Positions 1 through 10,766 of a stretch of DNA of 64,000 bases are shown here, in pieces. The notes beneath the pieces were generated by a model. The model was given only the letters and a program-made list of their open reading frames with translations. It searched no databases and was not told where the DNA came from. Positions within the stretch are counted from its first letter, which is position 1. The number at the start of each line of letters is the position of its first letter. A program made the translations under genes and the position numbers. The stretch comes from Streptomyces cylindrosporus (lineage in GTDB: Bacteria; Actinomycetota; Actinomycetes; Streptomycetales; Streptomycetaceae): NCBI RefSeq assembly GCF_022698165.1, contig NZ_JALDAY010000008.1, positions 62,001 to 126,000 of the forward strand, given 5' to 3'.

Positions 1-1
1 C

Positions 2-118
2 GAGGACGACGAAGACGAAGACGACCCGTACGCCCAGTACGCGGATCTCTACAACGACGACGATGAGGACGAGGACGAAGAGTCCGGCCCGTCGTCGCAA
101 CATCGCCGCGGCGCTTGA
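2..118 (+). CDS. DUF3073 family protein, C-terminal part
   Basis: Only the last 38 codons are inside the window; the gene begins upstream. The visible part is a run of Asp and Glu broken by the motif DPYAQYADLYNDDDE and ends in a basic QHRRGA tail. This matches what I recall of the small DUF3073 proteins that sit next to purM in Streptomyces. Their function is not known. It converges on purM, and a shared hairpin lies between the two stops. The identification rests on the acidic tail and the position, because the basic N-terminal half that would confirm it is missing. Confidence 0.75.
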   Translation, partial: EDDEDEDDPYAQYADLYNDDDEDEDEESGPSSQHRRGA

Positions 119-135
119 CGCATCAGCTGTGCTTG

Positions 136-175
136 ACCCGGTCCGGGGTGGTTCCCACCACCGGACCGGGTTTTG
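136..175. terminator. Bidirectional hairpin between DUF3073 gene and purM
   Basis: Fifteen-base arms (137-151 and 156-170, roughly cccggtccgg...ccggaccggg) form a strong hairpin followed by TTTT on the plus strand. It lies between two convergent genes and can end transcription from both sides. Confidence 0.7.
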
Positions 176-184
176 CGCTGCCTG

Positions 185-1252
185 TCAGGCGTCGTAGTCG
201 CCGACCAGTTCCGCACCCGTGGTGTGCTCGCCGCGGTCGGTGATCTCGCCGGCCACCCATGCCTCGACGCCGCGGTCCGCCAGTGTCGCCAGGGCCACGT
301 CGGTCGACTCCTCGGGGACGATGGCGATCATGCCCACGCCCATGTTGAGGGTCTTCTCCAGCTCCAGGCGCTCGACCTGACCGGTGCGGCCGACGAGGTC
401 GAAGACCGGGGCCGGGGTCCAGGTGGAACGGTCGACGATCGCGTGCAGGCCGTCCGGGATGACCCGGGCGAGGTTGGCGGCCAGACCGCCGCCGGTGATG
501 TGCGAGAAGGCGTGCACATCGGTCGTCCGCGTGAGCGCCAGGCAGTCCAGCGAGTAGATCTTGGTGGGCTCCAGGAGCTCCTCGCCGAGGGTGCGGCCGA
601 GTTCCTCGACGCGGGCCTCCAGGGAGAGGCCGGCCTGGTCGAGGAGGACGTGCCGGACGAGCGAGTACCCGTTCGAGTGAAGACCGGAGGCCGCCATGGC
701 GATCACGGTGTCACCCGTACGGATGCGATCAGCGCCGAGGAGCCGGTCGGCCTCGACGACGCCCGTACCGGCGCCGGCGACGTCGAAGTCGTCCGGGCCG
801 AGCAGCCCGGGGTGTTCGGCGGTCTCGCCGCCCACCAGGGCGCAGCCGGCCAGTACACAGCCCTCGGCGATGCCCTTGACGATCGCGGCGACCCGCTCGG
901 GGTGGACCTTGCCGACGCAGATGTAGTCGGTCATGAACAGCGGCTCGGCGCCGCACACCACGATGTCGTCCATGACCATCGCGACCAGGTCGTGGCCGAT
1001 GGTGTCGTACACGCCGAGCCGGCGCGCGATGTCGACCTTCGTGCCGACGCCGTCCGTGGCGGAGGCGAGCAGGGGGCGGTCGTAACCCTTGAGGGCCGAG
1101 GCGTCGAAGAGGCCGGCGAAACCGCCGAGGCCGCCGAGGACCTCGGGGCGCTGGGTCTTCCTGACCCACTCCTTCATGAGTTCTACGGCGCGGTCGCCCG
1201 CTTCGATGTCGACGCCCGCGCTCGCATAGCTGGCACCAGTTGTCTCAGACAT
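185..1252 (-). CDS. purM: Phosphoribosylformylglycinamidine cyclo-ligase (AIR synthetase)
   Basis: PurM closes the imidazole ring of FGAM with ATP to give AIR, step five of IMP synthesis, in the cytoplasm. The 355-residue product has the normal length. The ATP-binding motif DGVGTKVDIA is at about residues 67-76, GGETAEHPG at mid-protein, and the conserved HITGGGLAANLAR stretch in the C-terminal AIRS domain. The ATG at 1252 gives the usual N-terminus MSETTGASYASAGVD; the longer open frame upstream is the shadow of purF. It lies 32 bp downstream of purF in the same direction, so the two are probably one operon. Nothing odd is seen. Confidence 0.97.
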   Translation of the reverse strand: MSETTGASYASAGVDIEAGDRAVELMKEWVRKTQRPEVLGGLGGFAGLFDASALKGYDRPLLASATDGVGTKVDIARRLGVYDTIGHDLVAMVMDDIVVCGAEPLFMTDYICVGKVHPERVAAIVKGIAEGCVLAGCALVGGETAEHPGLLGPDDFDVAGAGTGVVEADRLLGADRIRTGDTVIAMAASGLHSNGYSLVRHVLLDQAGLSLEARVEELGRTLGEELLEPTKIYSLDCLALTRTTDVHAFSHITGGGLAANLARVIPDGLHAIVDRSTWTPAPVFDLVGRTGQVERLELEKTLNMGVGMIAIVPEESTDVALATLADRGVEAWVAGEITDRGEHTTGAELVGDYDA

Positions 1253-1284
1253 GGGGTGAGAACTTTCGTGTCGTACTACGGGGC

Positions 1285-2814
1285 TTACGGGCGACGGATC
1301 GCGTCGGCCGCGGCCGTGGCTGCGGGACCCGCGGCCAGTTCGGTCTCCAGGAGCTGCTTGCCGAGCAGCTCGGGGTCCGGGAGCTCCATCGGGTACTCGC
1401 CGTCGAAGCAGGCGCGGCACAGGTTCGGCTTGGCGATGGTGGTCGCCTCGATCATGCCGTCGATGGAGATGTAGGCCAGGGAGTCGGCGCCGAGCGAGGT
1501 GCCGATCTCGTCGATGGTCATGCCGTTGGCGATCAGCTCCGCGCGGGTGGCGAAGTCGATGCCGAAGAAGCAGGGCCACTTCACGGGGGGAGAGGAGATC
1601 CGGATGTGGACCTCTGCCGCGCCCGCCTCGCGCAGCATGCGCACGAGCGCCCGCTGGGTGTTGCCACGCACGATCGAGTCGTCGACGACGACCAGGCGCT
1701 TGCCCTTGATGACTTCCTTGAGGGGGTTCAGCTTGAGGCGGATGCCCAGCTGGCGGATGGTCTGTGACGGCTGGATGAAGGTCCGGCCGACATAGGCGTT
1801 CTTCACCAGACCGGCGCCGAACGGGATGCCGCTGGCCTCCGCGTAGCCGATGGCGGCCGGGGTGCCGGACTCCGGGGTCGCTATCACCAGGTCGGCCTCG
1901 ACGGGGGCTTCCTTGGCGAGCCTGCGGCCCATCTCCACGCGGGAGAGGTAGACGTTCCGGCCGGCGATGTCGGTGTCGGGGCGGGCGAGATACACGTACT
2001 CGAAGACGCAGCCCTTGGGCTTCGCTTCCGCGAATCGGGAGGTACGGAGACCGTTCTCGTCGATCGCCACGAACTCGCCCGGCTCGATCTCGCGGACGTA
2101 GGAGGCGCCGCAGATGTCGAGGGCGGCGGACTCGGAGGCGACGACCCAGCCGCGCTCCAGGCGGCCCAGCACCAGCGGGCGGATGCCCTGCGGGTCGCGG
2201 GCGGCGTAGAGGGTGTGCTCGTCCATGAAGACGAGGGAGAAGGCGCCGCGGACCTTGGGGAGGACCGTGTGGGCGGCCTCCTCGATGGTCAGGGGCTTGC
2301 CGTCGGCGTCCTCCTGGGCCGCGAGCAGCGCGGTGAGGAGGTCGGTGTCGTTGGTGGCCGCCACGCGCGGGGTGCGGCCGCCCTCCTTCTTCGGGAGGTC
2401 GGCGACCATCTCGGCGAGCTGGGCGGTGTTCACCAGGTTGCCGTTGTGGCCGAGCGCGATGGAGCCGTGCGCGGTGGCCCGGAACGTCGGCTGGGCGTTC
2501 TCCCACACGGAGGCGCCGGTGGTCGAGTAGCGGGCGTGTCCGACCGCGATGTGACCCTGGAGCGAACCGAGCGAGGTCTCGTCGAAGACCTGGGAGACGA
2601 GGCCCATGTCCTTGAAGACGAGGATCTGGGAGCCGTTGCTGACCGCGATACCCGCGGATTCCTGGCCCCGATGCTGGAGGGCGTAGAGCCCGAAGTAAGT
2701 GAGCTTGGCGACCTCTTCGCCCGGAGCCCAGACTCCGAAGACGCCGCAGGCGTCCTGGGGGCCTTTCTCACCGGGGAGCAGATCATGATTGAGTCGACCG
2801 TCACCACGTGGCAC
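1285..2814 (-). CDS. purF: Amidophosphoribosyltransferase
   Basis: PurF makes 5-phosphoribosylamine from PRPP and glutamine, the committed step of purine synthesis. The N-terminal Ntn glutaminase domain is preceded by a 22-residue propeptide; cleavage would expose Cys23 in DACGVFGV as the nucleophile. ALQHRGQESAGIA follows. The PRPP-binding loop VVVDDSIVRGNT lies in the C-terminal phosphoribosyltransferase domain. The protein is 509 residues, typical for the Cys-bearing class. The start is GTG at 2814. It is the first gene of a purF-purM pair; about 60 bp separates it from the lipoprotein gene upstream. Confidence 0.97.
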   Translation of the reverse strand: MPRGDGRLNHDLLPGEKGPQDACGVFGVWAPGEEVAKLTYFGLYALQHRGQESAGIAVSNGSQILVFKDMGLVSQVFDETSLGSLQGHIAVGHARYSTTGASVWENAQPTFRATAHGSIALGHNGNLVNTAQLAEMVADLPKKEGGRTPRVAATNDTDLLTALLAAQEDADGKPLTIEEAAHTVLPKVRGAFSLVFMDEHTLYAARDPQGIRPLVLGRLERGWVVASESAALDICGASYVREIEPGEFVAIDENGLRTSRFAEAKPKGCVFEYVYLARPDTDIAGRNVYLSRVEMGRRLAKEAPVEADLVIATPESGTPAAIGYAEASGIPFGAGLVKNAYVGRTFIQPSQTIRQLGIRLKLNPLKEVIKGKRLVVVDDSIVRGNTQRALVRMLREAGAAEVHIRISSPPVKWPCFFGIDFATRAELIANGMTIDEIGTSLGADSLAYISIDGMIEATTIAKPNLCRACFDGEYPMELPDPELLGKQLLETELAAGPAATAAADAIRRP

Positions 2815-2875
2815 GGCACCGAGTGTAGGCGAGATCGACCACTGGTCCGAATTGGGGTTACTCGCCGGTAGTCGG

Positions 2876-3322
2876 TCAGTCGGCGGCGACGGCCCGCACG
2901 CTCGTGCCGTTTGCGCTGGTCAGCGTGAGGGTGTCGTGATCGACTCGGTAGCTGACGGTGGAGTCGAAGAGGCCGAGCAGCGCCCGATCGGTGTCCATGA
3001 GTGAGGCGTCGCACATCATTCGGGTGGTCAGCGGTCGGCCGAGCGTGATGTGTCCGCCGCGTACCGTCGCCGTGGCGCCCACGTGATTGCAGCCGAGCTT
3101 GCCGCCCACCTTGTGGGTCTTCGCGTCGAAGGCGAGGTGCGGTTCGCCGTGCGCGGCCTTGGTGGTGCCGTCCGCGGTGATGTCCCTGACGCTCCAGTCG
3201 ACGCCGGTGACGGGCCGCTCGGCGTCGACCGAGCCGCTGCCGCTGTTGGCCTTCTCGCTGCCGCACGCCACCACGAGCGGAAGGACGGTCAGGACGGCGA
3301 GGGTGAATCGCTGTTTGTCCAT
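2876..3322 (-). CDS. META-domain lipoprotein
   Basis: The 148-residue product begins with a lipoprotein signal peptide (MDKQRF, hydrophobic stretch, then LVVAC with the lipobox Cys at about residue 20). The rest resembles the META/HslJ fold: a conserved GCNH motif (GKLGCNHVGA), two Cys residues (GCN and MMCDAS), and a C-terminal beta-rich part ending DHDTLTLTSANG. Such proteins are anchored outside the membrane; HslJ is linked to stress and novobiocin resistance in E. coli, but the role here is unknown. It sits between purF and an MDMPI-like gene and is not obviously part of the purine pathway. Confidence 0.8.
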   Translation of the reverse strand: MDKQRFTLAVLTVLPLVVACGSEKANSGSGSVDAERPVTGVDWSVRDITADGTTKAAHGEPHLAFDAKTHKVGGKLGCNHVGATATVRGGHITLGRPLTTRMMCDASLMDTDRALLGLFDSTVSYRVDHDTLTLTSANGTSVRAVAAD

Positions 3323-3359
3323 GCCGGTGGGACGGGAGGGACGGACCGCCGGTTCCGTG

Positions 3360-4157
3360 TCAGCTCATCACCGGCAGCAGCGCGCCCAGGTCCGCCCGCT
3401 CGCCACTGGCGCTGACCTGGGCCTCCGCGACGGCGTCCCGCCACGCCACCCGCCCGGTCGCGAGCCGGATCCAGGTCAGCGGGTCGGTCTCGACGACGTT
3501 GGGCGGGGTGCCACGGGTGTGCCGGAGCCCCTCGACGCACTGCACCACGGCGTACGGCGGGATCCGCACCTCGGTCGAGCCGCCGGGGGCCTTCGCGGCG
3601 AGCGCGTCGGCGAGCAGCCGGGTGCAGGCGGCGAGGGCCTGGCGGTCGTACGGGATGCCTAGGCCGGGGACGGCGGCGTTCAGGTCGTCGGTGTGGACGA
3701 CGAGTTCGACGGTACGGGTGACCAGGAAGTCGGCGAGGGTGATGGCGCCGGTGCGGAAGTCGAGGACGCGGGGGCCCGGAGTCTCGGCGAGTGCGGCGGC
3801 GAGGCTCTCGGCGGTCGCGGCGAGGGCGGCGGCCGGGTCGGTGTCGCGCGCGGCGAGCTCGTGGGCCAGGTCGGAGAGCGCGGAGGCGTTGGCGGCGGTG
3901 CCGAACGCCCAGTCCAGGACGGTGATGCCGGGCTTGGGCGGCGCGGGCAGGGCGATGAGCCGGGGCACGACGTCCACGCACATCCCGATGTGCGCGACCA
4001 GCTCCCGCACGGTCCACTCCCCGAGCCGCGTGGGCAGCGCGAACTGCTCGGCCGTAAGCCCGCGCACGCCTTCCAGGACGTACCCGAACTGTGCGGTCAC
4101 GGCGGCGCGGATCTTCACGGAGTCGTAGGTGCGGGCACGCTTCTTGGCCGGAGACAT
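3360..4157 (-). CDS. Maleylpyruvate isomerase-like / sterol carrier family protein
   Basis: The 265-residue protein has an N-terminal DinB-like MDMPI helical bundle (LTAEQFALPTRLGEWTVRELVAHIGMCVDV) and a C-terminal SCP2-like part (about residues 170-265). The WTVRELVAHIG segment carries the His typical of metal or mycothiol-linked members of the superfamily. Actinobacterial homologues are called sterol carrier family proteins. The substrate cannot be told from sequence. The start is an ATG at 4157. It lies 10 bp after the TetR gene in the same direction and may be cotranscribed with it. Confidence 0.75.
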   Translation of the reverse strand: MSPAKKRARTYDSVKIRAAVTAQFGYVLEGVRGLTAEQFALPTRLGEWTVRELVAHIGMCVDVVPRLIALPAPPKPGITVLDWAFGTAANASALSDLAHELAARDTDPAAALAATAESLAAALAETPGPRVLDFRTGAITLADFLVTRTVELVVHTDDLNAAVPGLGIPYDRQALAACTRLLADALAAKAPGGSTEVRIPPYAVVQCVEGLRHTRGTPPNVVETDPLTWIRLATGRVAWRDAVAEAQVSASGERADLGALLPVMS

Positions 4158-4167
4158 GGCCGGGAGC

Positions 4168-4809
4168 CTATGCCTTCACGGCGTAGCCGCTCAGGCCCTT
4201 TTCGACCAGACCGAACGCCTGGCGGGCGCGTTCGGCGGCATCGGCGGCGACCTGGTCGGCGGACTCCCCGGCGGCGATACGGGCGTGGTGCTCCTCGATG
4301 AGCGCGTTGCGGGCGGCGCTGAGCATGGCGGCGGCGACGGTGGCGAGCATGGCGTCGCCGGTCTCCTCGGCGAGCAGCGCGGCCAGGTCGCGGGTGCCCT
4401 TCTGCGCGGACAGGATGGCGCGCTCCATCAACGCCGGGGTTTCGAGGACGAGTTGGCGCAGCTGCCGGGAGAGCGGCTCGGGGTGCAGCCCGACCGCGGG
4501 GTCACGGGCTTCGGTCATCTCCACGAACTGCCGGCGCACCGCCGCCACGGCGGACTCGCCGGTCCGCCGCTCGCGTACGGCGCGGGCGGCGTCGCCGAAG
4601 TGCTCCTCCATGGGCAGGAAGACCAGGTCCTCCTTGGAGCCGAAGTAGTTGAACACGGTCATCTTGGAGACCTCGGCCGCTTCGGCGATCTCCTGGACCG
4701 AGACCGCGTCGAACCCGCGCTCCAGGAACAGCTCGACCGCCGTCTCCCAGATCCGCCGCGCCGTCTGCAGCTTCTTCCGCTCGCGCAGCCCCATCGCCTG
4801 ATCAGCCAT
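4168..4809 (-). CDS. TetR family repressor of the adjacent MFS pump
   Basis: A 213-residue TetR regulator. The helix-turn-helix is at about residues 35-65 (VSVQEIAEAAEVSKMTVFNYFGSKEDLVF). The C-terminal ligand domain is Ala-rich and specific to the subgroup. It is divergent from the MFS pump gene across 95 bp that carry repeated operator-like sequence, the usual layout for a repressor that controls its own gene and the efflux gene and is released by a pump substrate. The inducer is unknown. Confidence 0.9.
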   Translation of the reverse strand: MADQAMGLRERKKLQTARRIWETAVELFLERGFDAVSVQEIAEAAEVSKMTVFNYFGSKEDLVFLPMEEHFGDAARAVRERRTGESAVAAVRRQFVEMTEARDPAVGLHPEPLSRQLRQLVLETPALMERAILSAQKGTRDLAALLAEETGDAMLATVAAAMLSAARNALIEEHHARIAAGESADQVAADAAERARQAFGLVEKGLSGYAVKA

Positions 4810-4827
4810 AACAGCACTGTACCAAGG

Positions 4828-4867
4828 CGAAACTTAAGTCGGACCGAACTTTAATCCCGACCGAAAC
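4828..4867. promoter_or_regulatory. Candidate TetR operator between divergent genes
   Basis: The A/T-rich island in the TetR-MFS gap contains ACCGAAC and ACCGAAAC as direct repeats and the related AAACTTAAGTC and AACTTTAATCC about 18 bases apart. A TTGACT box (4869-4874) follows towards the MFS gene. No other site in the gap looks like an operator. This is inferred from position and repeat structure only. Confidence 0.4.
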
Positions 4868-4904
4868 ATTGACTGGGTACATAAACCCCGGGCATGGTGG
4901 TGCC

Positions 4905-6389
4905 ATGACCGACACCCAGCGCAAGATCGGCTTCCTTGTCTGCCTCGTCACGATCGTCCTGGCCGTCCTGGACCTGCAGATCGTGTCCTCGGCCACCGTC
5001 CCGATCGTCCGGGACCTCGACCCGGCCCACGGCATCGACAAGATCCCGTGGCTGGTCAGCGCGTTCGCGCTGGCGTCGGCCGCGCTGCTGCCGCTCTACG
5101 GCAAGCTCTGCGACGTACTCGGCCCGAAGCGCGTCTTCACCGGCGCCATCGCCACCTTCCTGCTCGGCTCGGCGCTGTGCGGCGCGGCCCAGTCCATGGA
5201 CCAGCTCATCGCGGCCCGCGCGGTGCAGGGCCTGGGCGGCGGCGGCCTGATGAGCGTGACGATGGTGGTGATCGCCCACCTCAAGGGCCCGGAGGAGCAG
5301 GGCGGCGGCAAGGGCGCGAACGTGGGCGGGCTGGTCGCGGGCGGCGCGATGGCGGTCGGCCCCTGGATCGGCGGTCTGCTCGCCGACCACGCGAGCTGGC
5401 GCTGGATCTTCTACGTCAACCTGCCGCTCGGCCTCGCCGTCCTCGCCGGCTCCGCGTTCGCCCTGAAACTCCCCGAGCAGCACGTCCGCCGCCCGCTCGA
5501 CTGGTCCGGCGCCCTGCTCGCCGCCGCCTTCTCCTGCGCGCTGCTCCTGGTCACCGACTGGGGCGGCAAGAAGTACGCCTGGTCGTCGCCGGAAGTGCTG
5601 GCCCTCCTCACCACGGCCGCCGCCGCCCTCGCCCTGTTCCTGTGGCGCCAGCTCCGCGCCCCCGAACCGGTCCTGCCCCTCACCTTGTTCCGCATCCGCG
5701 AACTGCGCCTCGGCTTCGCCATCCAGGCGATCATGGGCGCCGCGATGATGGGCGCGATCTACTACGTGCTGATCTACCTCCAGCTCGTCCGCGGCATCAG
5801 CAGCTCCTCCGCCGGCCTCTACCTGCTCCCGATGGCCATCGGCATGTCCGCGGCCGGCCTGCTCGCAGGCCCGCTCACCGCCCGCGGCTGGACCCCGCGC
5901 ACCTTCACCGTCAGCGGTACGGCCACCACCGCGGCGGCCTTCGTGCTGCTCGCCACCACGACCGGCCCCGACACCTCGCTCTGGCTGATCCGGGCCGAAC
6001 TCCTGCTGACCGGCGCCGGTTTCGGCCAGCTGCTCGGCCAGCTGATCCTGCTCGTCCAGAACGCGTCCCCGCGCCACCGGCTGGGCGTCGCGACCACGTC
6101 CATCCGCTACTTCCAGAACATCGGCAGCGCCCTGGGCACCGCCCTCTTCGGCACCGTCCTGGCCCGCCTCTACGCCTCCCACGGCCCCGGCGGCGACGTA
6201 AGCGCCCTGGCCCACCTCACCGGAGCGGCCCGCACCGACGGCGTGCACGCCTTCGTCGACGCGACGAGCGTGGTGTTCTGGTGCGGCGCGGGAATCATGG
6301 CCGCGGCCTCGCTGCTGGCGCTCCGACTGCCCAGGTCCGGCCCGGAGCCGCTGACTCCGGAGCCGACGACGGAACCGGTCGCCGTATGA
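4905..6389 (+). CDS. DHA2-type MFS multidrug transporter (EmrB/QacA family)
   Basis: The 494-residue membrane protein has the many hydrophobic helices expected of the 14-helix DHA2 family. The motif-C-like segment (GGLVAGGAMAVGPWIGGLLAD) follows the substrate-binding motif region, and LPLYGKLCDVLGPKRVF is the loop 2-3 motif A. It should export hydrophobic or cationic compounds using the proton gradient. ATG at 4905 gives MTDTQRKIGFLV; the earlier in-frame start at 4869 lies inside the probable promoter. Expression is probably controlled by the divergent TetR gene. It converges with purL, with a hairpin between. Confidence 0.9.
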   Translation: MTDTQRKIGFLVCLVTIVLAVLDLQIVSSATVPIVRDLDPAHGIDKIPWLVSAFALASAALLPLYGKLCDVLGPKRVFTGAIATFLLGSALCGAAQSMDQLIAARAVQGLGGGGLMSVTMVVIAHLKGPEEQGGGKGANVGGLVAGGAMAVGPWIGGLLADHASWRWIFYVNLPLGLAVLAGSAFALKLPEQHVRRPLDWSGALLAAAFSCALLLVTDWGGKKYAWSSPEVLALLTTAAAALALFLWRQLRAPEPVLPLTLFRIRELRLGFAIQAIMGAAMMGAIYYVLIYLQLVRGISSSSAGLYLLPMAIGMSAAGLLAGPLTARGWTPRTFTVSGTATTAAAFVLLATTTGPDTSLWLIRAELLLTGAGFGQLLGQLILLVQNASPRHRLGVATTSIRYFQNIGSALGTALFGTVLARLYASHGPGGDVSALAHLTGAARTDGVHAFVDATSVVFWCGAGIMAAASLLALRLPRSGPEPLTPEPTTEPVAV

Positions 6390-6396
6390 CGAGAAC

Positions 6397-6435
6397 CCGA
6401 AGGCCCCGCCCGTTCGAAACGGGCGGGGGCTTCGG
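6397..6435. terminator. Hairpin between convergent MFS gene and purL
   Basis: Arms aggccccgcccgtt and acgggcgggggctt around CGAA form a stable stem. It lies between two convergent stops and can serve both. Confidence 0.7.
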
Positions 6436-6449
6436 CGTCGTACGAGCGC

Positions 6450-8704
<2,255 letters not shown>

Positions 8705-8708
<4 letters not shown>

Positions 8709-9385
8709 GCGTTGACCAGCTTCTTGAGGATCGAGGTGAAGAAGGGCAGACCGTCGGTGCGGCCGGAGCCGATGAGCGGCTCGACGGCGTGCTCCGGGTG
8801 CGGCATGAGGCCTACGACGTTCCCGGCCTCGTTGGTGATGCCGGCGATGTCGTTGAGCGAGCCGTTGGGGTTGAAGTCGAGGTAGCGGAAGGCGACCCGC
8901 CCCTCGGCCTCCAGCTTGTCCAGCGTGTACTGGTCGGCGACGTACCGGCCGTCCATGTTCTTCAGCGGGATGTGGATCTCCTGGCCCGCGCTGTAGTCGC
9001 TGGTCCAGGAGGTGGCGGCGTTCTCCACCCGCAGCTTCTGGTCGCGGCAGATGAAGTGCAGGTGGTCGTTGCCGAGCATGCCGCCCGGGAGGAGGTGGGC
9101 CTCGGTGAGGATCTGGAAGCCGTTGCAGATGCCCAGGACCGGAAGCCCGGCCTTCGCCTGCTCGATGACCGGCTCCATCACCGGCGAGAAGCGGGAGATG
9201 GCGCCCGCCCGCAGATAGTCGCCGTAGGAGAAACCGCCGGGGAGCACGACCGCGTCGACCTGGTGGAGGTTCTTGTCCTTGTGCCAGAGGGCGACCGGTT
9301 CGGCGCCCGCGAGGCGGATCGCGCGCTGGGTGTCCCGGTCGTCGAGACTTCCCGGGAAAGTGACGACGCCAATACGAGCGGTCAC
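8705..9385 (-). CDS. purQ: Phosphoribosylformylglycinamidine synthase, glutaminase subunit
   Basis: PurQ hydrolyses glutamine and feeds ammonia to PurL. It is a class I amidotransferase of 226 residues. The nucleophile Cys is in VLGICNGFQIL, and the His-Glu pair is in MPHPEHAVEP. GGFSYGDYLRAGA is also typical. The start is GTG at 9385, overlapping the purS stop as GTGA, and its stop overlaps the purL start. The three genes are therefore one tightly coupled unit, consistent with their products forming one complex. Confidence 0.97.
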
Positions 9386-9645
9386 TTCGCGGCCTCCGCG
9401 ACTTCATCCACCCGAACCGTGAAGTCCTCGATCACGGTGTTGGCGAGGAAGGATTCCGCAAGATCGTGGATGCGGGCGAGGACGGCGTCGTCGACCGGCC
9501 CGTCAACTTCCAGTTCGAATCGCTTTCCCTGACGTACGTCGGAGATGCCTTCGAAACCCAGCCGCGGCAGTGCGCGCTGCACCGCCTGGCCCTGGGGGTC
9601 GAGGATCTCCGGCTTGAGCATGACGTCGACTACGACGCGTGCCAC
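9382..9645 (-). CDS. purS: Phosphoribosylformylglycinamidine synthase subunit PurS
   Basis: PurS is the small structural subunit that joins PurQ to PurL. The product is about 87 residues, beginning VARVVVDVMLKPEILDPQG, with conserved DPQGQAV and GKRFELE segments. Two in-frame GTG codons, 9651 and 9645, could start it. GGGAG lies five bases before 9645 but runs into 9651, so I chose 9645. It is the first gene of purS-purQ-purL, and its promoter must lie in the 279-bp gap shared with divergent lsrL. Confidence 0.93.
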   Translation of the reverse strand: MARVVVDVMLKPEILDPQGQAVQRALPRLGFEGISDVRQGKRFELEVDGPVDDAVLARIHDLAESFLANTVIEDFTVRVDEVAEAAK

Positions 9646-9924
9646 GTGCACTCCCGGTGGTGTGGTGCTGAGCAGGTTCCTGCAGGTGGTTTCAGACTAC
9701 CCGCACAAAATTTCTACGCGCGTCGACTTGTAGGAAGCTACGTGACCGCTGTCACGATTCGGCCTCGACGACCGCGCTCACGAAAATTTCCGGGAAAGAT
9801 CCGCGATCGACACCCGACAGCTATTGCGCTCGGACACGCCAAAGGATTTAGTCGGGCTTCACATTGCATTGTCGGGCACTGTACAAATGAATTGGCAACG
9901 TGCCGTACGAAGGGACCGATATTC

Positions 9925-10242
9925 GTGGCGCAGAAGGTCGTGGTCACTCTCTTTGACGACATCGACGGCTCGGAAGCGGCGGAAACGATCGCCTTCGGAC
10001 TCGACGGCAAGTCGTACGAGATCGACCTGAATCAAGCCAATGCCAAGAAACTGCGTAAGGCGCTCGAGCCCTACGTGGAGGCCGGCCGCAAGCGGTCGAA
10101 GTCGGGCAGGACGTACCGGCAGACCGAGGTCGCCCCGGACCCGGCCGCCGTGCGCGCCTGGGCCCAGGCCAACAAGATGGACGTCCCGGCCCGGGGACGC
10201 ATCCCCAAGAAGGTCTACGAGGCGTTCGCCGCGGCCCAGTGA
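9925..10242 (+). CDS. lsrL: Lsr2-family nucleoid protein (LsrL-like)
   Basis: A 105-residue H-NS-like protein that bridges and silences AT-rich DNA. The N-terminal dimerisation part is AQKVVVTLFDDIDG, and the acidic EIDL follows. The C-terminal DNA-binding domain carries the AT-hook-like core PARGRIPKKVYEAF, the Lsr2 equivalent of RGR. The GTG at 9925 has AAGGGA nine bases upstream. Streptomyces have two paralogues; the one divergent from purS is, from established genome order, LsrL rather than the main silencer Lsr2. The assignment to LsrL rests on that synteny. Confidence 0.9.
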   Translation: MAQKVVVTLFDDIDGSEAAETIAFGLDGKSYEIDLNQANAKKLRKALEPYVEAGRKRSKSGRTYRQTEVAPDPAAVRAWAQANKMDVPARGRIPKKVYEAFAAAQ

Positions 10243-10377
10243 GCCGCGCGGCAGCCACTGCCGACGCCGGGTCACCCGCCCCTCGGCACAACCGACTTGC
10301 GTTGCACCCCACCTGGTCAGCTAGAGTCTGGAGCACGCCGAGGGGCGAGGCCGAAAAGCCCAGCCCACGGAGTACAT

Positions 10378-10449
10378 GCGGGTGTAGTTCAGTAGCAGAA
10401 CATCCCCCTTCCAGGGGGAAGGCGCAGTGTGCAATTCCTGTCACCCGCT
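10378..10449 (+). tRNA. tRNA-Gly (anticodon UCC)
   Basis: The acceptor arms GCGGGTG and CACCCGC pair fully. The anticodon stem TCCCC/GGGGA encloses the loop CTTCCAG with anticodon TCC. The gene is 72 bases long and CCA is not encoded. It is 80 bp upstream of a second tRNA-Gly with anticodon GCC, so the two may be cotranscribed. Confidence 0.95.
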
Positions 10450-10529
10450 CTGCACCGCCGGTCCTGGCTCCCTTGTGGATCAGGTAGGCTGGTGCCCGCG
10501 CCGATCGGTGGGAGCCGGTCGGAGGCAAT

Positions 10530-10602
10530 GCGGACGTAGCTCAGTTGGTAGAGCGCAACCTTGCCAAGGTTGAGGTCGCGAGTTCGAGCCTCGTCGTCCG
10601 CT
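10530..10602 (+). tRNA. tRNA-Gly (anticodon GCC), first copy
   Basis: The acceptor stem GCGGACG/CGTCCGC is complete, and the anticodon stem CAACC/GGTTG holds loop TTGCCAA. A near-identical copy is at 14727-14799. The two differ at three positions, two of which are a compensated G-C to A-T pair in the acceptor stem, so both should be functional. Confidence 0.95.
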
Positions 10603-10608
10603 CGGGAA

Positions 10609-10642
10609 TGAGACCCCGGTCCACTGGACCGGGGTCTTTTCA
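10609..10642 (+). terminator. Terminator after tRNA-Gly pair
   Basis: agaccccggtcc and ggaccggggtct form a twelve-pair stem around a short loop, followed by TTTT. Confidence 0.85.
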
Positions 10643-10766
10643 TGCCCCCTCTCTCCCTCTCTCCCTCCCCCCCTCCCCCCCCCGCGAGTGTCCCTCTGAC
10701 ATTTGTCACGCCGAGCGATGACACCGCGCACTGCTCCCGCGGCCGCGGCGCCGGGACGCTTGAGCC

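Noticed and set aside
185..2506. 773-residue frame joining purM to a long N-terminal part
   Set aside because: The extra part lies in another frame of purF and is Arg/Pro-rich nonsense. The true purM start is ATG 1252.
2815..2875. Purine riboswitch upstream of purF
   Set aside because: The gap is about 60 bp and holds no purine-aptamer core. The same is true of the gap before purS.
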